The position numbers and the translations under genes are program-made. Under the pieces are notes generated by a model, which saw only the letters and a program-made list of their open reading frames with translations, made no database searches and was not told the DNA's origin. A stretch of 64,000 nucleotides of DNA from Orrella dioscoreae (GTDB taxonomy: Bacteria; Pseudomonadota; Gammaproteobacteria; Burkholderiales; Burkholderiaceae_B). The stretch covers positions 62,001-126,000 of the forward strand of contig NZ_LT907988.1 in assembly GCF_900089455.2 (NCBI RefSeq), given 5' to 3'. Of this stretch, positions 8,849 through 17,589 are shown piece after piece. The number at the start of each line of letters is the position of its first letter. The first letter of the stretch is position 1.

Positions 8849-10489
8849 TCAGGCAGGCAACAAGCGCGGGCCACGGGGGTCCTGGAAGTCTTCGTCCTCG
8901 TGGCGGCGCGCCTGGGCGCCCGGCAGCGCAACCGGCACGGCGCCGCGCGTCACGCGGAAGACGCCCGCCACGCCGGCCAACTGGCCTGCCTGGTCCTGCA
9001 GCGCCATGGTGGCGGCCGAGGCCTCCTCGACCAGCGCCGCGTTCTGCTGGGTGGTCTGTTCCATTTGCGCCACGGCGGCATTCACCTGCTCGATGCCATG
9101 GGTCTGCTCTTCGCTGGCCGCGCTGATCTCGCCCACCAGGTCGCTGACCTGGCGCACGCCCTGGACGATGTCCTTGATGGCGCCGCCGGTGCGCTCGACC
9201 AGGCGGTTGCCTTCTTCCACCGTGCCCACCGAGTTATCGATCAGCGCCTTGATTTCCTTGGCCGCCGCGGCGCTGCGCTGCGCCAGGTTGCGCACTTCGC
9301 TGGCCACGACCGCGAAGCCACGGCCCTGCTCGCCGGCCCTGGCGGCTTCCACCGCGGCATTCAGGGCCAGGATGTTGGTCTGGAAGGCGATGCTGTCGAT
9401 CACGCCGATGATGTCGACGATCTTCTTGGACGAGGCATCGATGGCGCCCATGGTCTGGACCACCTCGGACACCAGCTGGCCGCCTTCCTGGGCCTGGCTG
9501 GCGGTGGCGCGGGCCAGCTGGTTCGCCTGGCGCGCGTTGTCGGCGTTCTGGCGCACGGTCGAGGTCAGTTCCTCGATGGACGCGGCGGTCTGCTGCAGGG
9601 CGCTGGCCTGCTCTTCGGTGCGCGAGGAGAGGTCGGCGTTGCCCGCGGCGATCTGCGACGAGGCGCCGGCAATGGTTTCGGAACCCGAGCGCAGTTCGCC
9701 CACGATGCTGCGCAGGCGGGCGGTCATGTCGGACAGGGCCTGCAGCAATTGGGCGGCCTCGTCGCGGCCGGTGACGCGCACGTCGTGCGTCAGGTCGCCA
9801 GCGGCGACACGCTGCGCGGCCAGGACCGAGTGGCCGATGGGGTGCACGATGCTGCGCGTGAAGCGCCAGCCCAGCAGGACGCCGATGAACACGATGGCGA
9901 TGCCGATGCCGGACAGCACGACATAGCCACGCGTGGCGGACGCATCGATCTCGGCGGCGCTGCGGTCGATCGTGGCGCGCTGCTCATCCAGCAGGGACTG
10001 CAGGCTGCCCAGGTACAGCTTCGAGGCAGGCAGGTAATCGTTCTGGAAAATACGGTTAGCCTCTTCGACCCGGCCCGCCGACTTCTCGGCCGAAATCGCA
10101 TCGCGCGCCTTTACGTAGGCGATCCGGTTGCGGCCCAGCTGGTCGAAGAGCGTCTTTTCCTCGGGCGTGGCCAGCAGCGTTTCCAGTTCCTTCTGCTGGG
10201 CGGTCGACTGGCGGGTGCCTTCGGCATTGTCTTCGGCGAACAGCGCCGCCAGCGACGTGTCGGTGCTGTGTGCAATGGCGGTTGCGCGGCGTACGCCCGT
10301 GTGGACGGTGCGATACCAGTCGGAGATCAGGCGCTCCTTGTGCAGCGGGCTGGCCATCATGTTGCGGGTTTCCTCCGCCACGTGCTGCAGCTGGAGAAGA
10401 CTGCTGGCCAGCATCACCAGGGAGAACAGAATCAGCAGGCCGAAGCCCGCCGCCAGGCGCACACCGATCTTGTATTGGTTCAGGTTCAT
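8849..10489 (-). CDS. Methyl-accepting chemotaxis protein
   Basis: This is a membrane chemoreceptor that passes ligand signals to CheA/CheW. The 546 residues show TM1 (about 10-32), a periplasmic four-helix-bundle ligand domain (about 33-188), TM2 (189-209), HAMP (210-262) and a signalling domain. The conserved hairpin tip is [20 protein letters not shown] (381-400). No NWETF-type CheR/CheB tether is present at the C-terminus. The ATG at 10489 was chosen because TM1 then starts about 10 residues in; an upstream GTG at 10555 would add 22 unconvincing residues. No other chemotaxis gene is nearby. The ligand is unknown, but the adjacent acid-sugar operon suggests a sugar acid. Confidence 0.95.
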   Translation of the reverse strand: MNLNQYKIGVRLAAGFGLLILFSLVMLASSLLQLQHVAEETRNMMASPLHKERLISDWYRTVHTGVRRATAIAHSTDTSLAALFAEDNAEGTRQSTAQQKELETLLATPEEKTLFDQLGRNRIAYVKARDAISAEKSAGRVEEANRIFQNDYLPASKLYLGSLQSLLDEQRATIDRSAAEIDASATRGYVVLSGIGIAIVFIGVLLGWRFTRSIVHPIGHSVLAAQRVAAGDLTHDVRVTGRDEAAQLLQALSDMTARLRSIVGELRSGSETIAGASSQIAAGNADLSSRTEEQASALQQTAASIEELTSTVRQNADNARQANQLARATASQAQEGGQLVSEVVQTMGAIDASSKKIVDIIGVIDSIAFQTNILALNAAVEAARAGEQGRGFAVVASEVRNLAQRSAAAAKEIKALIDNSVGTVEEGNRLVERTGGAIKDIVQGVRQVSDLVGEISAASEEQTHGIEQVNAAVAQMEQTTQQNAALVEEASAATMALQDQAGQLAGVAGVFRVTRGAVPVALPGAQARRHEDEDFQDPRGPRLLPA

Positions 10490-10595
10490 TTGGACTCGCG
10501 AAGTGTTGCCCGCGGCGCATGCGCGCGGTGGGGGATGGGACGCCAATCTACCCACGCCCAGATTGGCGAGTCAGGCAATAACCCAGGGGAAAGCC

Positions 10596-10621
10596 AGCCT
10601 GTTCGGCGCTTCGAACAGGCT
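10596..10621 (-). terminator. Hairpin after gntR, possible weak terminator
   Basis: A perfect 10-bp stem (10596-10605 with 10612-10621, 6-nt loop) lies between gntR and the chemoreceptor gene. On the minus strand it is followed by GGCTTTC, a poor U-run, so termination would be partial. Confidence 0.45.
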
Positions 10622-10657
10622 CGAGGGATTACCCTATGAAAACGTCTTCAGATTGCC

Positions 10658-10673
10658 GTAAGCAAGCGCTTAC
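10658..10673 (-). promoter_or_regulatory. Palindrome upstream of the chemoreceptor gene
   Basis: GTAAGC and GCTTAC flank a 4-bp centre in a perfect 6-4-6 palindrome, in the 290-bp spacer between gntR and the chemoreceptor gene. It looks like a regulator-binding site. The regulator is unknown, and I found no convincing sigma-28 promoter. Confidence 0.3.
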
Positions 10674-10779
10674 ACGCGCCTCGTTCAGCGGTTTGATCCG
10701 GCGCAAGCAATGACGGCAAAACGTTGCGCACAGGCTGCATCCTCATTGGGGACGGATGAGCCGCCTCCCCATCCTGGCG

Positions 10780-11688
10780 TCAGCGGCGCCCTCTCAAACG
10801 GGCCAGTTCACTGCTCAATTCGGCGACCAGCGCCTGCGCGCGCGCGAGGGCGTCCTCGCTCTCTCCCGCAGGCTTATCCAGCACGCCAGGCAAAGGCAGG
10901 GTGTCCTGCAGGCGCGGCTGGACGCTTTCGCGGCCTTCGCTCACATCGACGTCGAAGACCAGGCATTCGGCGCGATGCCAGGTGGTGAACCACTCCAGCG
11001 GACGACCGTACTGGTCCATGCCCTGCCCCTCCAGCATCAGCAGGGGACTGCCGGGCGGCGTATCGAGCAATTCGGCCCGGATGGCATCCGCCCCCACGGC
11101 ACGGATCTGGTTGCGGCCGGCTCCCGGGCGCAGGTCATAGCGCTGGGTCAGCACCCGGTGCAAGGAGGCGTCTTCCAGGTGTTCCGCGGCCAGGCCTGGC
11201 AGGGCCCGCGCAGGCAGCCAGGTGCGCACGTAAGCCAGCGGCGAGCCGCCCACGTGGCGCAGGCGCGCCAGCGCCAGCAGCGGCTGCGCGCCGAAGAACT
11301 CGGCCACCGCGGCAGGCGGCTCGGCCTGTTCCAGCGAAAGGATGCGGGTTTGCAGCGTGACGCCCGACTGGGCGAACTGCTCATAGAGGCCGGTGGAGCG
11401 CTGCACCAGGCGATGGTGCTCACGCACGGGCGCCACGGTGGCGGCCCGCCCGGGCTCGCGCTGGATCAGGCCTTCGGCCACCAACGCCGACAAGGCCTGG
11501 CGCACGACGCTGCGCGCCACGCCGAAACGTTCACACAAGGCTGCCTCGCTGGGCAGCGCGGCGCCTGCCGGCGAGCGGCGCGCGCGTATGTCTTCGCGCA
11601 GCCGCTGCGCGACCTGGGCATGCAGGGGCGCGCCGCCCTGGCGGTCGAGTTCGTGTTCTGGACCGGGTGCTGCGTCGGCGGGCGCCAT
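10780..11688 (-). CDS. GntR-family regulator, HutC/UTRA type
   Basis: This is probably the ligand-responsive regulator of the acid-sugar operon it ends. The 302 residues carry an N-terminal winged helix (about 25-86, with LPSEAALCERFGVARSVVRQ) and a C-terminal UTRA effector domain (about 105-250, with GSPLLMLEGQGMDQYGRPLEW). The ATG at 11688 was chosen. It lies 7 nt after the pdxA2 stop, and its GGAGG is embedded in the last codons of pdxA2, which suggests translational coupling. An ATG at 11733 would overlap pdxA2 by 38 nt. The tandem palindromes at 15061-15087 before kdgT are the likely operator. Confidence 0.9.
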   Translation of the reverse strand: MAPADAAPGPEHELDRQGGAPLHAQVAQRLREDIRARRSPAGAALPSEAALCERFGVARSVVRQALSALVAEGLIQREPGRAATVAPVREHHRLVQRSTGLYEQFAQSGVTLQTRILSLEQAEPPAAVAEFFGAQPLLALARLRHVGGSPLAYVRTWLPARALPGLAAEHLEDASLHRVLTQRYDLRPGAGRNQIRAVGADAIRAELLDTPPGSPLLMLEGQGMDQYGRPLEWFTTWHRAECLVFDVDVSEGRESVQPRLQDTLPLPGVLDKPAGESEDALARAQALVAELSSELARLRGRR

Positions 11689-11695
11689 GTGGGAA

Positions 11696-12745
11696 TCAAC
11701 CTCCAGTTTGTGCCCGCGCAGTTTCCCATACATGCGTCCAACCCGGGGCCAGATGCGCGGCGCGCTCGGCGGCCAGGATCAGGCTGTCTTCACGGGCGAT
11801 GCCCTTGCCGGCGATATCGAAGGCGGTGCCGTGGTCCACCGACACGCGCACGACCGGCAGGCCGACGGTGATGTTCACGCCGTCGTCGCCATACACCGAC
11901 TTGAAAGGCGCGTGGCCCTGGTCGTGATAACAGGCGATGACGAACTTCCACTTGCCGCGCACGGCTTGCGGGAAGAGCGCGTCGGCGGGGATGGGACCGG
12001 CGGCCAGGATGCCTTCGGCATTGGCTTCGGCCACGGCGGGCGTCAGGATGTCGGCGTCTTCGGAACCGAAGATGCCATTCTCGCCCGCGTGCGGGTTCAG
12101 GCCTGCCACGGCCACGGGCTCGTCGGCGCGGCCCAGGGCCTTGGCGAACGAACCGGCCAGGCGCAGCACGGCGCGCATGCGGGCCGGGTTCACGTCCTCG
12201 ATGGCCTGGCGCAGCGACACGTGGGTCGTCGCGTGGAAGATGTACAGATCACCGGCCGACAGCACCAGCGAGAAGGTCTTCACGTCGAACTCGTGCGCCA
12301 GCAGTTCGGTGTGGCCGGGCCACTTGTGGCCGGCGGCATGCATGGCGGCCTTGTTCAGCGGCGCGGTGACGATGCCGTCGACCTCGCCCGCGCGCGCCAG
12401 GGCGCAGGCCGTCGTCACGAAACGCACCGAGCCGTCGCCGGCGTCGGCGTTGATCTCGCCAAGCTTCACGTGGGCCAGCGAAGGACCGGCCTGCAACACC
12501 TCGATGGTGCCGGGCGTGTTGGTGGCGTCAGCCGGCTTGTCGACACGGCGCACGATGGCGGGGTCGCCGCCCAGGCCCGACACGGCGGCCTTCATCACGT
12601 CCACGTCGCCGATCACGACCAGGCGCGCCTTCTGGCGCAGCGCGTCGTGGCCCATCAGCATCTTTGCCGTGATCTCCGGGCCGATGCCCGCCACGTCGCC
12701 GAGGGTGACGGCGAGCAGCGGAAGGTTGGCGGAAGCTTGCGTCAT
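11696..12745 (-). CDS. pdxA2: 4-phospho-threonate dehydrogenase, PdxA2 type
   Basis: The PdxA family oxidises and decarboxylates 4-phosphorylated hydroxy acids with NAD and a divalent metal. The 349 residues show the expected metal histidines: His175 (HATTHVSLR), His219 (LNPHAGE) and His274 (CYHDQGH). Substrate-binding GHTE is at 144-147 and VDHGTAFD near 304. The overlap with a DUF1537 kinase gene (ATGA) points to the PdxA2 branch, which converts D-threonate 4-phosphate to dihydroxyacetone phosphate, rather than to vitamin B6 synthesis. The exact sugar acid is not settled by sequence. Confidence 0.9.
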   Translation of the reverse strand: MTQASANLPLLAVTLGDVAGIGPEITAKMLMGHDALRQKARLVVIGDVDVMKAAVSGLGGDPAIVRRVDKPADATNTPGTIEVLQAGPSLAHVKLGEINADAGDGSVRFVTTACALARAGEVDGIVTAPLNKAAMHAAGHKWPGHTELLAHEFDVKTFSLVLSAGDLYIFHATTHVSLRQAIEDVNPARMRAVLRLAGSFAKALGRADEPVAVAGLNPHAGENGIFGSEDADILTPAVAEANAEGILAAGPIPADALFPQAVRGKWKFVIACYHDQGHAPFKSVYGDDGVNITVGLPVVRVSVDHGTAFDIAGKGIAREDSLILAAERAAHLAPGWTHVWETARAQTGG

Positions 12746-13956
12746 CGTTTGAATCTCCTGTCGCGGATGGCGCGCACCGCGCGCACCAGTACATCTTCGG
12801 TGCCAAAGCCACCGGCCTTGGTCACCACGGGCAGGCCGGCGGCCGGGCCGCCGGTCATCGTGCCGAGGGGCACGCCACCCATCACTTCATCAACCAGTGC
12901 AATACCGTTGGCCGCCAGCGCCATCAGTGTCTGGCGTGCACCGTCGCCCCCAGTGGCCACCACGCCCGCGGCGCCAGTCTCGGTCACGAGGCGGGCAGCC
13001 AGGGCGCCCAGGCGTTCCGCCACGGTGTCCGAATCCAGGTCGTCGCGGCGGCCTTCCGGCGCCAGCAGCAACAGGGTCTGTGCATCGCTGTCCGACTTGG
13101 CCAGCCCTTCGACCAGGGGCGCAGCCCAGGCTTCCCATTGCGCGGCGTCAGCCAGTTGCGCCAGCGTCGGCAGCCACACCGTGGCGCCGTCGGCGCGCAG
13201 CGCCTCGGCCTGCGCGCGGGCGGCGCTGTGCTGCGAGGTGACGACCACGATCACGGGCGAACGCTGGTCGGCGCCTGCCCAGACGCGGGCCAGCGGCACG
13301 GCCAGGCCGCCGGCGCCCACGGGCATCACGCGCTCGCCAAGCTCGGCAATCGCACGGGCCAGCAATTCCAGGTCCTCGTCGTTGCGGGCATCCACCACCA
13401 CCACGTCGCCGGCCTTCGCAATGCGCGCGGCCAGCGACTGGGCGGACTCGCCCGGCTCGGCGGCCACGTGTCCGCAGCCCAGCAGGGTCGGGATATGGCT
13501 TTCGGTGACGGGCGTCACGGGATCGGTGGCCGCCGAGGTTTCCGTCACGGGCTTGCCGTTGACGGTCAGCACGCCGGCCTCGACGGTGCGGCCCGTGGCC
13601 GGGAAGGCCGGGCAGATCACCGCGATGGCGTCTTCGCGCCAGGCCACGCGCGCGGCCTCGATTTCCGCCCTGAAGGCGCCGCGCAGGGTGGAGTCGACCT
13701 TCTTGTACAGGCGCTGGGCGCCGGCCGCGCGCAAGCGCGCGACGTTGTCCTGCACCACGCGCGCCGCTTGCGCATCGGACATGGCGCGGCTTTGCGTGGT
13801 AACGGCCAGCACTTCGGCGTCCGGCGCGCCGGCGGCCAGCGCCTCTTCCGCGCCTTCCACCGACAGGCGGGTCGACCAGCCTGCGCGCACGAATTGCACG
13901 GCGGTATCGCCGGCGCCGGTCAGGTCATCGGCGACGATGGCAATAACGGTGCTCAA
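12742..13956 (-). CDS. dtnK: Four-carbon acid-sugar kinase, DUF1537 family
   Basis: This kinase family phosphorylates the C4 hydroxyl of threonate or erythronate. The 404 residues show the N-terminal ADDLTGAGD (9-17), KKVDSTLRGA (85-94) and the C-terminal nucleotide-binding loop GTMTGGPAAGLPVVTKAGGFG (about 365-385). The start codon is TTG, overlapping the kdgT stop as TTGA; the stop overlaps pdxA2 as ATGA. Pairing with pdxA2 favours D-threonate (DtnK), but D-erythronate or another four-carbon acid is possible. Confidence 0.88.
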   Translation of the reverse strand: MSTVIAIVADDLTGAGDTAVQFVRAGWSTRLSVEGAEEALAAGAPDAEVLAVTTQSRAMSDAQAARVVQDNVARLRAAGAQRLYKKVDSTLRGAFRAEIEAARVAWREDAIAVICPAFPATGRTVEAGVLTVNGKPVTETSAATDPVTPVTESHIPTLLGCGHVAAEPGESAQSLAARIAKAGDVVVVDARNDEDLELLARAIAELGERVMPVGAGGLAVPLARVWAGADQRSPVIVVVTSQHSAARAQAEALRADGATVWLPTLAQLADAAQWEAWAAPLVEGLAKSDSDAQTLLLLAPEGRRDDLDSDTVAERLGALAARLVTETGAAGVVATGGDGARQTLMALAANGIALVDEVMGGVPLGTMTGGPAAGLPVVTKAGGFGTEDVLVRAVRAIRDRRFKR

Positions 13957-14975
13957 AGCTTGGGCTCCGGCACCGCAACGCCCACCTCCGCGGCAGCCGT
14001 GTCATCCACGGGCTTCAACTCTCCGGCACGCTTCAGGAAGTACGACGCCAACATGGGTGCCAGAATGGAACTGATCAGCACGCAAGCCGCCACCTGGGCA
14101 GTCGCGGTACCCACGTATTGCTGGAAGTTGGGATCCGCGGCCGCCACCACGGCAGGCGTGGCGATGGCGTTGCCCGCGGTCGTGCCTGCGGCAAAACCCA
14201 GACCGCTCTTGCCGCCACGGCGCAGGATGACGCGATAGCCCAGGTAGACCAGGCCGCCCGTGATCGGGCTGATGATCAGGCCCAGGATCAGGCCGGTCAC
14301 GCCACCGCCCACCACGGCGGTCAGGTTGATGCCGGTGCCCAGCGCAAAGGCGAAGAAGGGAATGACGATGTTCGGCACGGGCTTGAGCACGTCGCGCCAC
14401 TTGGGATCCAGGTTGCCCACCAGCACGCCGAGCAGGAAAGGCACAAGCGCGGCCACCAGCGCGATCAGCGGAATGTCGGCCAGGCCCGAGGCGCCCAGGA
14501 ACAGCAGGCTGAAGAAGGGACCGTCGTTCACCGCGCTCGCGACATACGCGCCGCGGTCTCGCGCATCGCCATACTGTCCGGTGTAGGCCAGCCACAGACC
14601 GCCATTGCTGTTGTCAAAAGCCGCAAGCATGGCCAGGATCGATACGCCCATCACGCCGTCCAGGCCGACATAGGCGCCGAGGATGATGATCAGCGTCGCA
14701 GGCACGAGGGTCTTCATCAACAGGATCGTTCCAGCCGTCGCCAGGATCGGACCACCGGTACGCGCGTTGACATGCGTGCCCGTCGCGAAGATCAGCAGCG
14801 CGATCAGCGGCAAGGCGCTGTTCTTGAACAGCGCAGTGGTGAAGCCGCCAATCGCCAGCGCGTCAGGCGCGAACGTGCCCAGCAGCGAGCCCAGGATCAG
14901 GGGCACGAGCATCAGGCCGCCGGGAATTTTCTGCATGGTGCCAAAGAATGGCGAGCGGGTGGTTTCGGTCGTCAC
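13953..14975 (-). CDS. kdgT: 2-keto-3-deoxygluconate permease family transporter
   Basis: This inner-membrane symporter is the first gene of the operon and probably imports the sugar acid used by DtnK and PdxA2. The family motif KIPGGLMLVPLILGSLLG lies at about 18-35, followed by roughly ten hydrophobic spans. A GTG start at 14975 (340 residues) is preferred because GGAG lies 9 nt upstream. An ATG at 14936 would give 327 residues, the usual family length. The frame stays open upstream but has no good start there. The true substrate is inferred from context, not from the family name. Confidence 0.88.
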   Translation of the reverse strand: MTTETTRSPFFGTMQKIPGGLMLVPLILGSLLGTFAPDALAIGGFTTALFKNSALPLIALLIFATGTHVNARTGGPILATAGTILLMKTLVPATLIIILGAYVGLDGVMGVSILAMLAAFDNSNGGLWLAYTGQYGDARDRGAYVASAVNDGPFFSLLFLGASGLADIPLIALVAALVPFLLGVLVGNLDPKWRDVLKPVPNIVIPFFAFALGTGINLTAVVGGGVTGLILGLIISPITGGLVYLGYRVILRRGGKSGLGFAAGTTAGNAIATPAVVAAADPNFQQYVGTATAQVAACVLISSILAPMLASYFLKRAGELKPVDDTAAAEVGVAVPEPKL

Positions 14976-15060
14976 GATCGGAGTCTCCAGGACGGTTTTT
15001 TGACGTGTGCGGTAGGGCCGCAGGGTTCTGTGTTCAAGATTCGGCGCGGCATAGTGTACC

Positions 15061-15087
15061 GCTGTACGTACGGCCTGTACGTACAGG
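15061..15087 (-). promoter_or_regulatory. Tandem CTGTACGTACAG palindromes, predicted GntR operator
   Basis: Two 14-bp palindromes abut: 15074-15087 is perfect (CCTGTAC/GTACAGG), and 15061-15074 has one mismatched pair. Their centres are 13 bp apart. They lie 86 bp upstream of the kdgT start, next to a possible -10 TACACT at about 15054-15059. The GT..AC arrangement fits GntR-family operators, and the operon encodes such a regulator. Confidence 0.6.
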
Positions 15088-15093
15088 ACAAGC

Positions 15094-15108
15094 AAATCTT
15101 GCAGATTT
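15094..15108. promoter_or_regulatory. AT-rich palindrome upstream of the kdgT operator
   Basis: AAATCT and AGATTT flank three bases, a 6-3-6 perfect palindrome 6 bp upstream of the tandem operator. It may be part of the kdgT promoter region. No regulator is assigned. Confidence 0.25.
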
Positions 15109-15197
15109 ACGACAAGATCCCGGGTTTTCCCCTAGGCCCCTTCTCGGCCCGTTCCGCCAGGAGGAACCGGTACGCGCGCCCTCCGGGTGTCCGGACG

Positions 15198-15235
15198 AAA
15201 AAAAACGGCAGGGTTTCCCCTGCCGTTCTTTTTAC
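15198..15235 (-). terminator. Intrinsic terminator of the S10 segment after rpsQ
   Basis: A perfect 10-bp GC-rich stem (15204-15213 with 15218-15227) with a 4-nt loop is followed on the minus strand by a run of eight U residues (15198-15205 on the plus strand are A). It lies 19 nt after the rpsQ stop and closes the rplC-rpsQ operon. The opposite strand also has a T-rich flank, so it may work in both directions. Confidence 0.88.
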
Positions 15236-15253
15236 TGCCTGTCGTCTCGCGTC

Positions 15254-15535
15254 TTAGATGATGCGAGCGGCTTCCAGCAGACGCACCACGCTCCACGCCT
15301 TCGAGCGGGAGATGGGACGGCCTTCAGCGATTTCGACGGTGTCGCCTTCGTTGTACTGGTTCGATTCGTCGTGCGCCTTGTACTTGCTCGAGCGCATGAT
15401 GATCTTGCCGTAGATGGGGTGCTTCGTGCGGCGTTCGACGAGAACGACGACGGTCTTGTCCATCTTGTTGCTGACGACCTTGCCGACCAGCGTACGTTGA
15501 CGCTTGGCGACGGGGGTGGTTTGGGTTTCGCTCAT
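15254..15535 (-). CDS. rpsQ: 30S ribosomal protein S17
   Basis: S17 is a primary 16S rRNA-binding protein of OB fold. The 93 residues (E. coli 84) begin [20 protein letters not shown], with a slightly longer N-terminus, then [21 protein letters not shown]. It is 1 nt after rpmC. Here it is the last gene of its transcription unit, because a strong terminator follows instead of rplN. Confidence 0.98.
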   Translation of the reverse strand: MSETQTTPVAKRQRTLVGKVVSNKMDKTVVVLVERRTKHPIYGKIIMRSSKYKAHDESNQYNEGDTVEIAEGRPISRSKAWSVVRLLEAARII

Positions 15536-15536
15536 A

Positions 15537-15728
15537 TCAGTTTCCCGACTTTTCAGTCAGCAGGGTGCGGACGCGCGCGATGTCGCGGCGGACCTTGCCG
15601 AGCTGGCTGTTGTTGGCAAGCTGCTGGGTGGCTTTCTGCATGCGCAGACCGAATTGGGCCCGCAGCAGGCTTTCCAGTTCTTTACCGAGCTCTTCGGCAC
15701 TCTTGGTGCGCAGTTCGCTAGCTTTCAT
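15537..15728 (-). CDS. rpmC: 50S ribosomal protein L29
   Basis: L29 lies at the exit tunnel rim near L23. The 63 residues equal the E. coli length. They begin [18 protein letters not shown] and contain [19 protein letters not shown] and [11 protein letters not shown]. The ATG at 15728 was chosen because AGGAG precedes it. The upstream in-frame extension (to 15743) is not supported. Confidence 0.98.
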   Translation of the reverse strand: MKASELRTKSAEELGKELESLLRAQFGLRMQKATQQLANNSQLGKVRRDIARVRTLLTEKSGN

Positions 15729-15739
15729 ATCGTTTCTCC

Positions 15740-16156
15740 TCAAGCACCGATATGACGCGACACGAACGTGGTCGAGATCGGCAGCTTGGCGGCAGCCAGG
15801 CGGAACGCCTCGCGTGCCAGCTCTTCACTGACGCCTTCCATTTCGTACAGCACCTTGCCGGGCTGGATTTCAGCGACCCAGTACTCCGGATTGCCCTTAC
15901 CGTTACCCATCCGCACTTCAGCAGGCTTCTGCGAAATGGGCTTGTCCGGGAAGATGCGGATCCAGATGCGGCCGCCACGCTTGATGTGACGGTTGATGGC
16001 ACGACGCGCCGACTCGATCTGGCGAGCGGTCAGGCGGCCACGGCCGGTGGCCTTCAGACCGAACTCACCGAACGACACGTTGGTACCGCGCGTGGCCAGG
16101 CCGGTGTTGCGGCCTTTCTGCTCTTTACGATATTTCCTGCGTGCTGGTTGCAGCAT
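15740..16156 (-). CDS. rplP: 50S ribosomal protein L16
   Basis: L16 organises the A-site region of the peptidyl transferase centre. The 138 residues (E. coli 136) begin [17 protein letters not shown] and include [31 protein letters not shown] and [22 protein letters not shown]. It is 2 nt after rpsC. Confidence 0.99.
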   Translation of the reverse strand: MLQPARRKYRKEQKGRNTGLATRGTNVSFGEFGLKATGRGRLTARQIESARRAINRHIKRGGRIWIRIFPDKPISQKPAEVRMGNGKGNPEYWVAEIQPGKVLYEMEGVSEELAREAFRLAAAKLPISTTFVSRHIGA

Positions 16157-16158
16157 GC

Positions 16159-16959
16159 TTATTCTCCTTCGGCCGCCGGGGCGGCGTCAGCCTTGCGCGG
16201 ACCACGGCCGCGACCTGCACCGGGACCACCGGGGCCGCGACGGGCGCCATCCGGGCGGTCACCGCGAGGCGCGCGACGCGGACGACGCTCTTCTTCGCGG
16301 GGAGCAGCGGTTTCCGGGGGCAGCTCGCCATTGGCCAGCATGTCGCCCTTGTAAACCCAGACCTTGATACCGATCACGCCGTAGGTGGTGTGCGCTTCCG
16401 ACGTGCCGTAATCGATGTTGGCGCGCAGGGTGTGCAGCGGCACACGACCTTCGCGATACCACTCGGTACGGGCGATTTCGATGCCGTTCAGACGGCCCGA
16501 GCTCATGATCTTGATGCCTTGGGCACCCAGACGCATCGCGTTCTGCATGGCGCGCTTCATGGCGCGGCGGAACATGATGCGCTTTTCGAGCTGCTGCGAA
16601 ATCGAATCGGCGATCAGCTGAGCGTCGGTTTCCGGCTTGCGGACTTCCTCGATGTTGACGTGCACGGGCACGCCCATCAGACGCTGCAGGTCGCTCTTGA
16701 GGCTTTCGATGTCCTCGCCGCGCTTGCCGATCACCACGCCCGGACGTGCCGAGTAAATGGTGATGCGGGCGTTCTTGGCGGGACGCTCGATGATGACGCG
16801 ACCAACCGAAGCGCTCTTCAGCTTCTTCTTCAGGTATTCGCGGACGCGGATGTCCTGGGCGAGCATGCCGCCGAAGGCCTTGTCGTCGGCGTACCAGCGC
16901 GAACCCCAGTTACGGGAAACCGCGAGACGGAACCCAATCGGGTGAATTTTCTGACCCAT
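16159..16959 (-). CDS. rpsC: 30S ribosomal protein S3 with extended C-terminal tail
   Basis: S3 lines the mRNA entry channel and contributes to helicase activity. It begins [12 protein letters not shown], with the KH-domain loop [14 protein letters not shown] near 75-88. At 266 residues it is about 33 longer than E. coli S3 (233). The extra length is a C-terminal tail (about 215-266) rich in Arg, Gly, Pro and Glu, with [20 protein letters not shown]. The body of the protein is normal. Confidence 0.99.
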   Translation of the reverse strand: MGQKIHPIGFRLAVSRNWGSRWYADDKAFGGMLAQDIRVREYLKKKLKSASVGRVIIERPAKNARITIYSARPGVVIGKRGEDIESLKSDLQRLMGVPVHVNIEEVRKPETDAQLIADSISQQLEKRIMFRRAMKRAMQNAMRLGAQGIKIMSSGRLNGIEIARTEWYREGRVPLHTLRANIDYGTSEAHTTYGVIGIKVWVYKGDMLANGELPPETAAPREEERRPRRAPRGDRPDGARRGPGGPGAGRGRGPRKADAAPAAEGE

Positions 16960-16968
16960 CGTGACTCC

Positions 16969-17298
16969 TTAGACGCCGACTTTGACCACGATGTGGCAAG
17001 TCTGCTTCTCGATACGGTTGCCGCGGCCCTTGGCGCGCGCGGAAAAACGCTTGAGCGACTCGGCCTTGTCCACGTAGATGGTCGTGACCTTCAGCTCGTC
17101 GATATCGGCGCCGTCGTTGTGCTCTGCGTTGGCGATGGCGGACTCGACAGCCTTCTTCAGGATGACGGCAGCCTTCTTGGGCGAGAACGTAAGGATGTTC
17201 AGCGCCTGCGCGACCGACTTGCCGCGGATCAGGTCCGCGACCAGACGGGTCTTCTGCGCGGAGATGTGCACTCCACGGATCTTGGCAGTGGTTTCCAT
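16969..17298 (-). CDS. rplV: 50S ribosomal protein L22
   Basis: L22 extends a beta-hairpin into the exit tunnel. The 109 residues (E. coli 110) contain [36 protein letters not shown] and the tunnel-hairpin region [17 protein letters not shown]. It is 3 nt after rpsS and 9 nt before rpsC. Confidence 0.99.
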   Translation of the reverse strand: METTAKIRGVHISAQKTRLVADLIRGKSVAQALNILTFSPKKAAVILKKAVESAIANAEHNDGADIDELKVTTIYVDKAESLKRFSARAKGRGNRIEKQTCHIVVKVGV

Positions 17299-17301
17299 CG
17301 C

Positions 17302-17577
17302 TTACCTCTTCGCCTTTTTGTCCGCGGCGTGACCCTTGAACGTACGGGTCAGCGCGAACTCGCCGAGCTTGTGACCGACCATGTTCTCGTTGATGTAAAC
17401 GGGAACGTGTTGACGGCCGTTGTGAACCGCGATCGTCAGGCCGATGAATTCCGGCAGGATCGTGGAACGACGCGACCAGGTCTTGATCGGCTTCTTGTCT
17501 TTGACCGCTACCGCCTTGTCCACCTTGTTGATCAGGTGAGCGTCGACGAAGGGTCCCTTCTTGATCGAACGTGACAT
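17302..17577 (-). CDS. rpsS: 30S ribosomal protein S19
   Basis: S19 lies in the 30S head and contacts S13. The 91 residues (E. coli 92) begin [15 protein letters not shown] and contain [28 protein letters not shown] and [16 protein letters not shown]. It is 12 nt after rplB. Confidence 0.99.
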   Translation of the reverse strand: MSRSIKKGPFVDAHLINKVDKAVAVKDKKPIKTWSRRSTILPEFIGLTIAVHNGRQHVPVYINENMVGHKLGEFALTRTFKGHAADKKAKR

Positions 17578-17589
17578 GATGTTCGCCCC

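Noticed and set aside
10490-10555. Upstream GTG start for the chemoreceptor
   Set aside because: It adds 22 residues rich in Pro/Ala/Arg ahead of the first membrane helix, and no better ribosome-binding site is found there.
8522-10639. Plus-strand open frame of 705 codons over the chemoreceptor gene
   Set aside because: The minus-strand frame has a complete chemoreceptor architecture; the plus frame has none.
11696-12745. Annotation as vitamin B6 biosynthesis PdxA
   Set aside because: Overlap with a DUF1537 kinase gene and a sugar-acid permease gene fits the catabolic PdxA2 branch; no pyridoxine genes are nearby.
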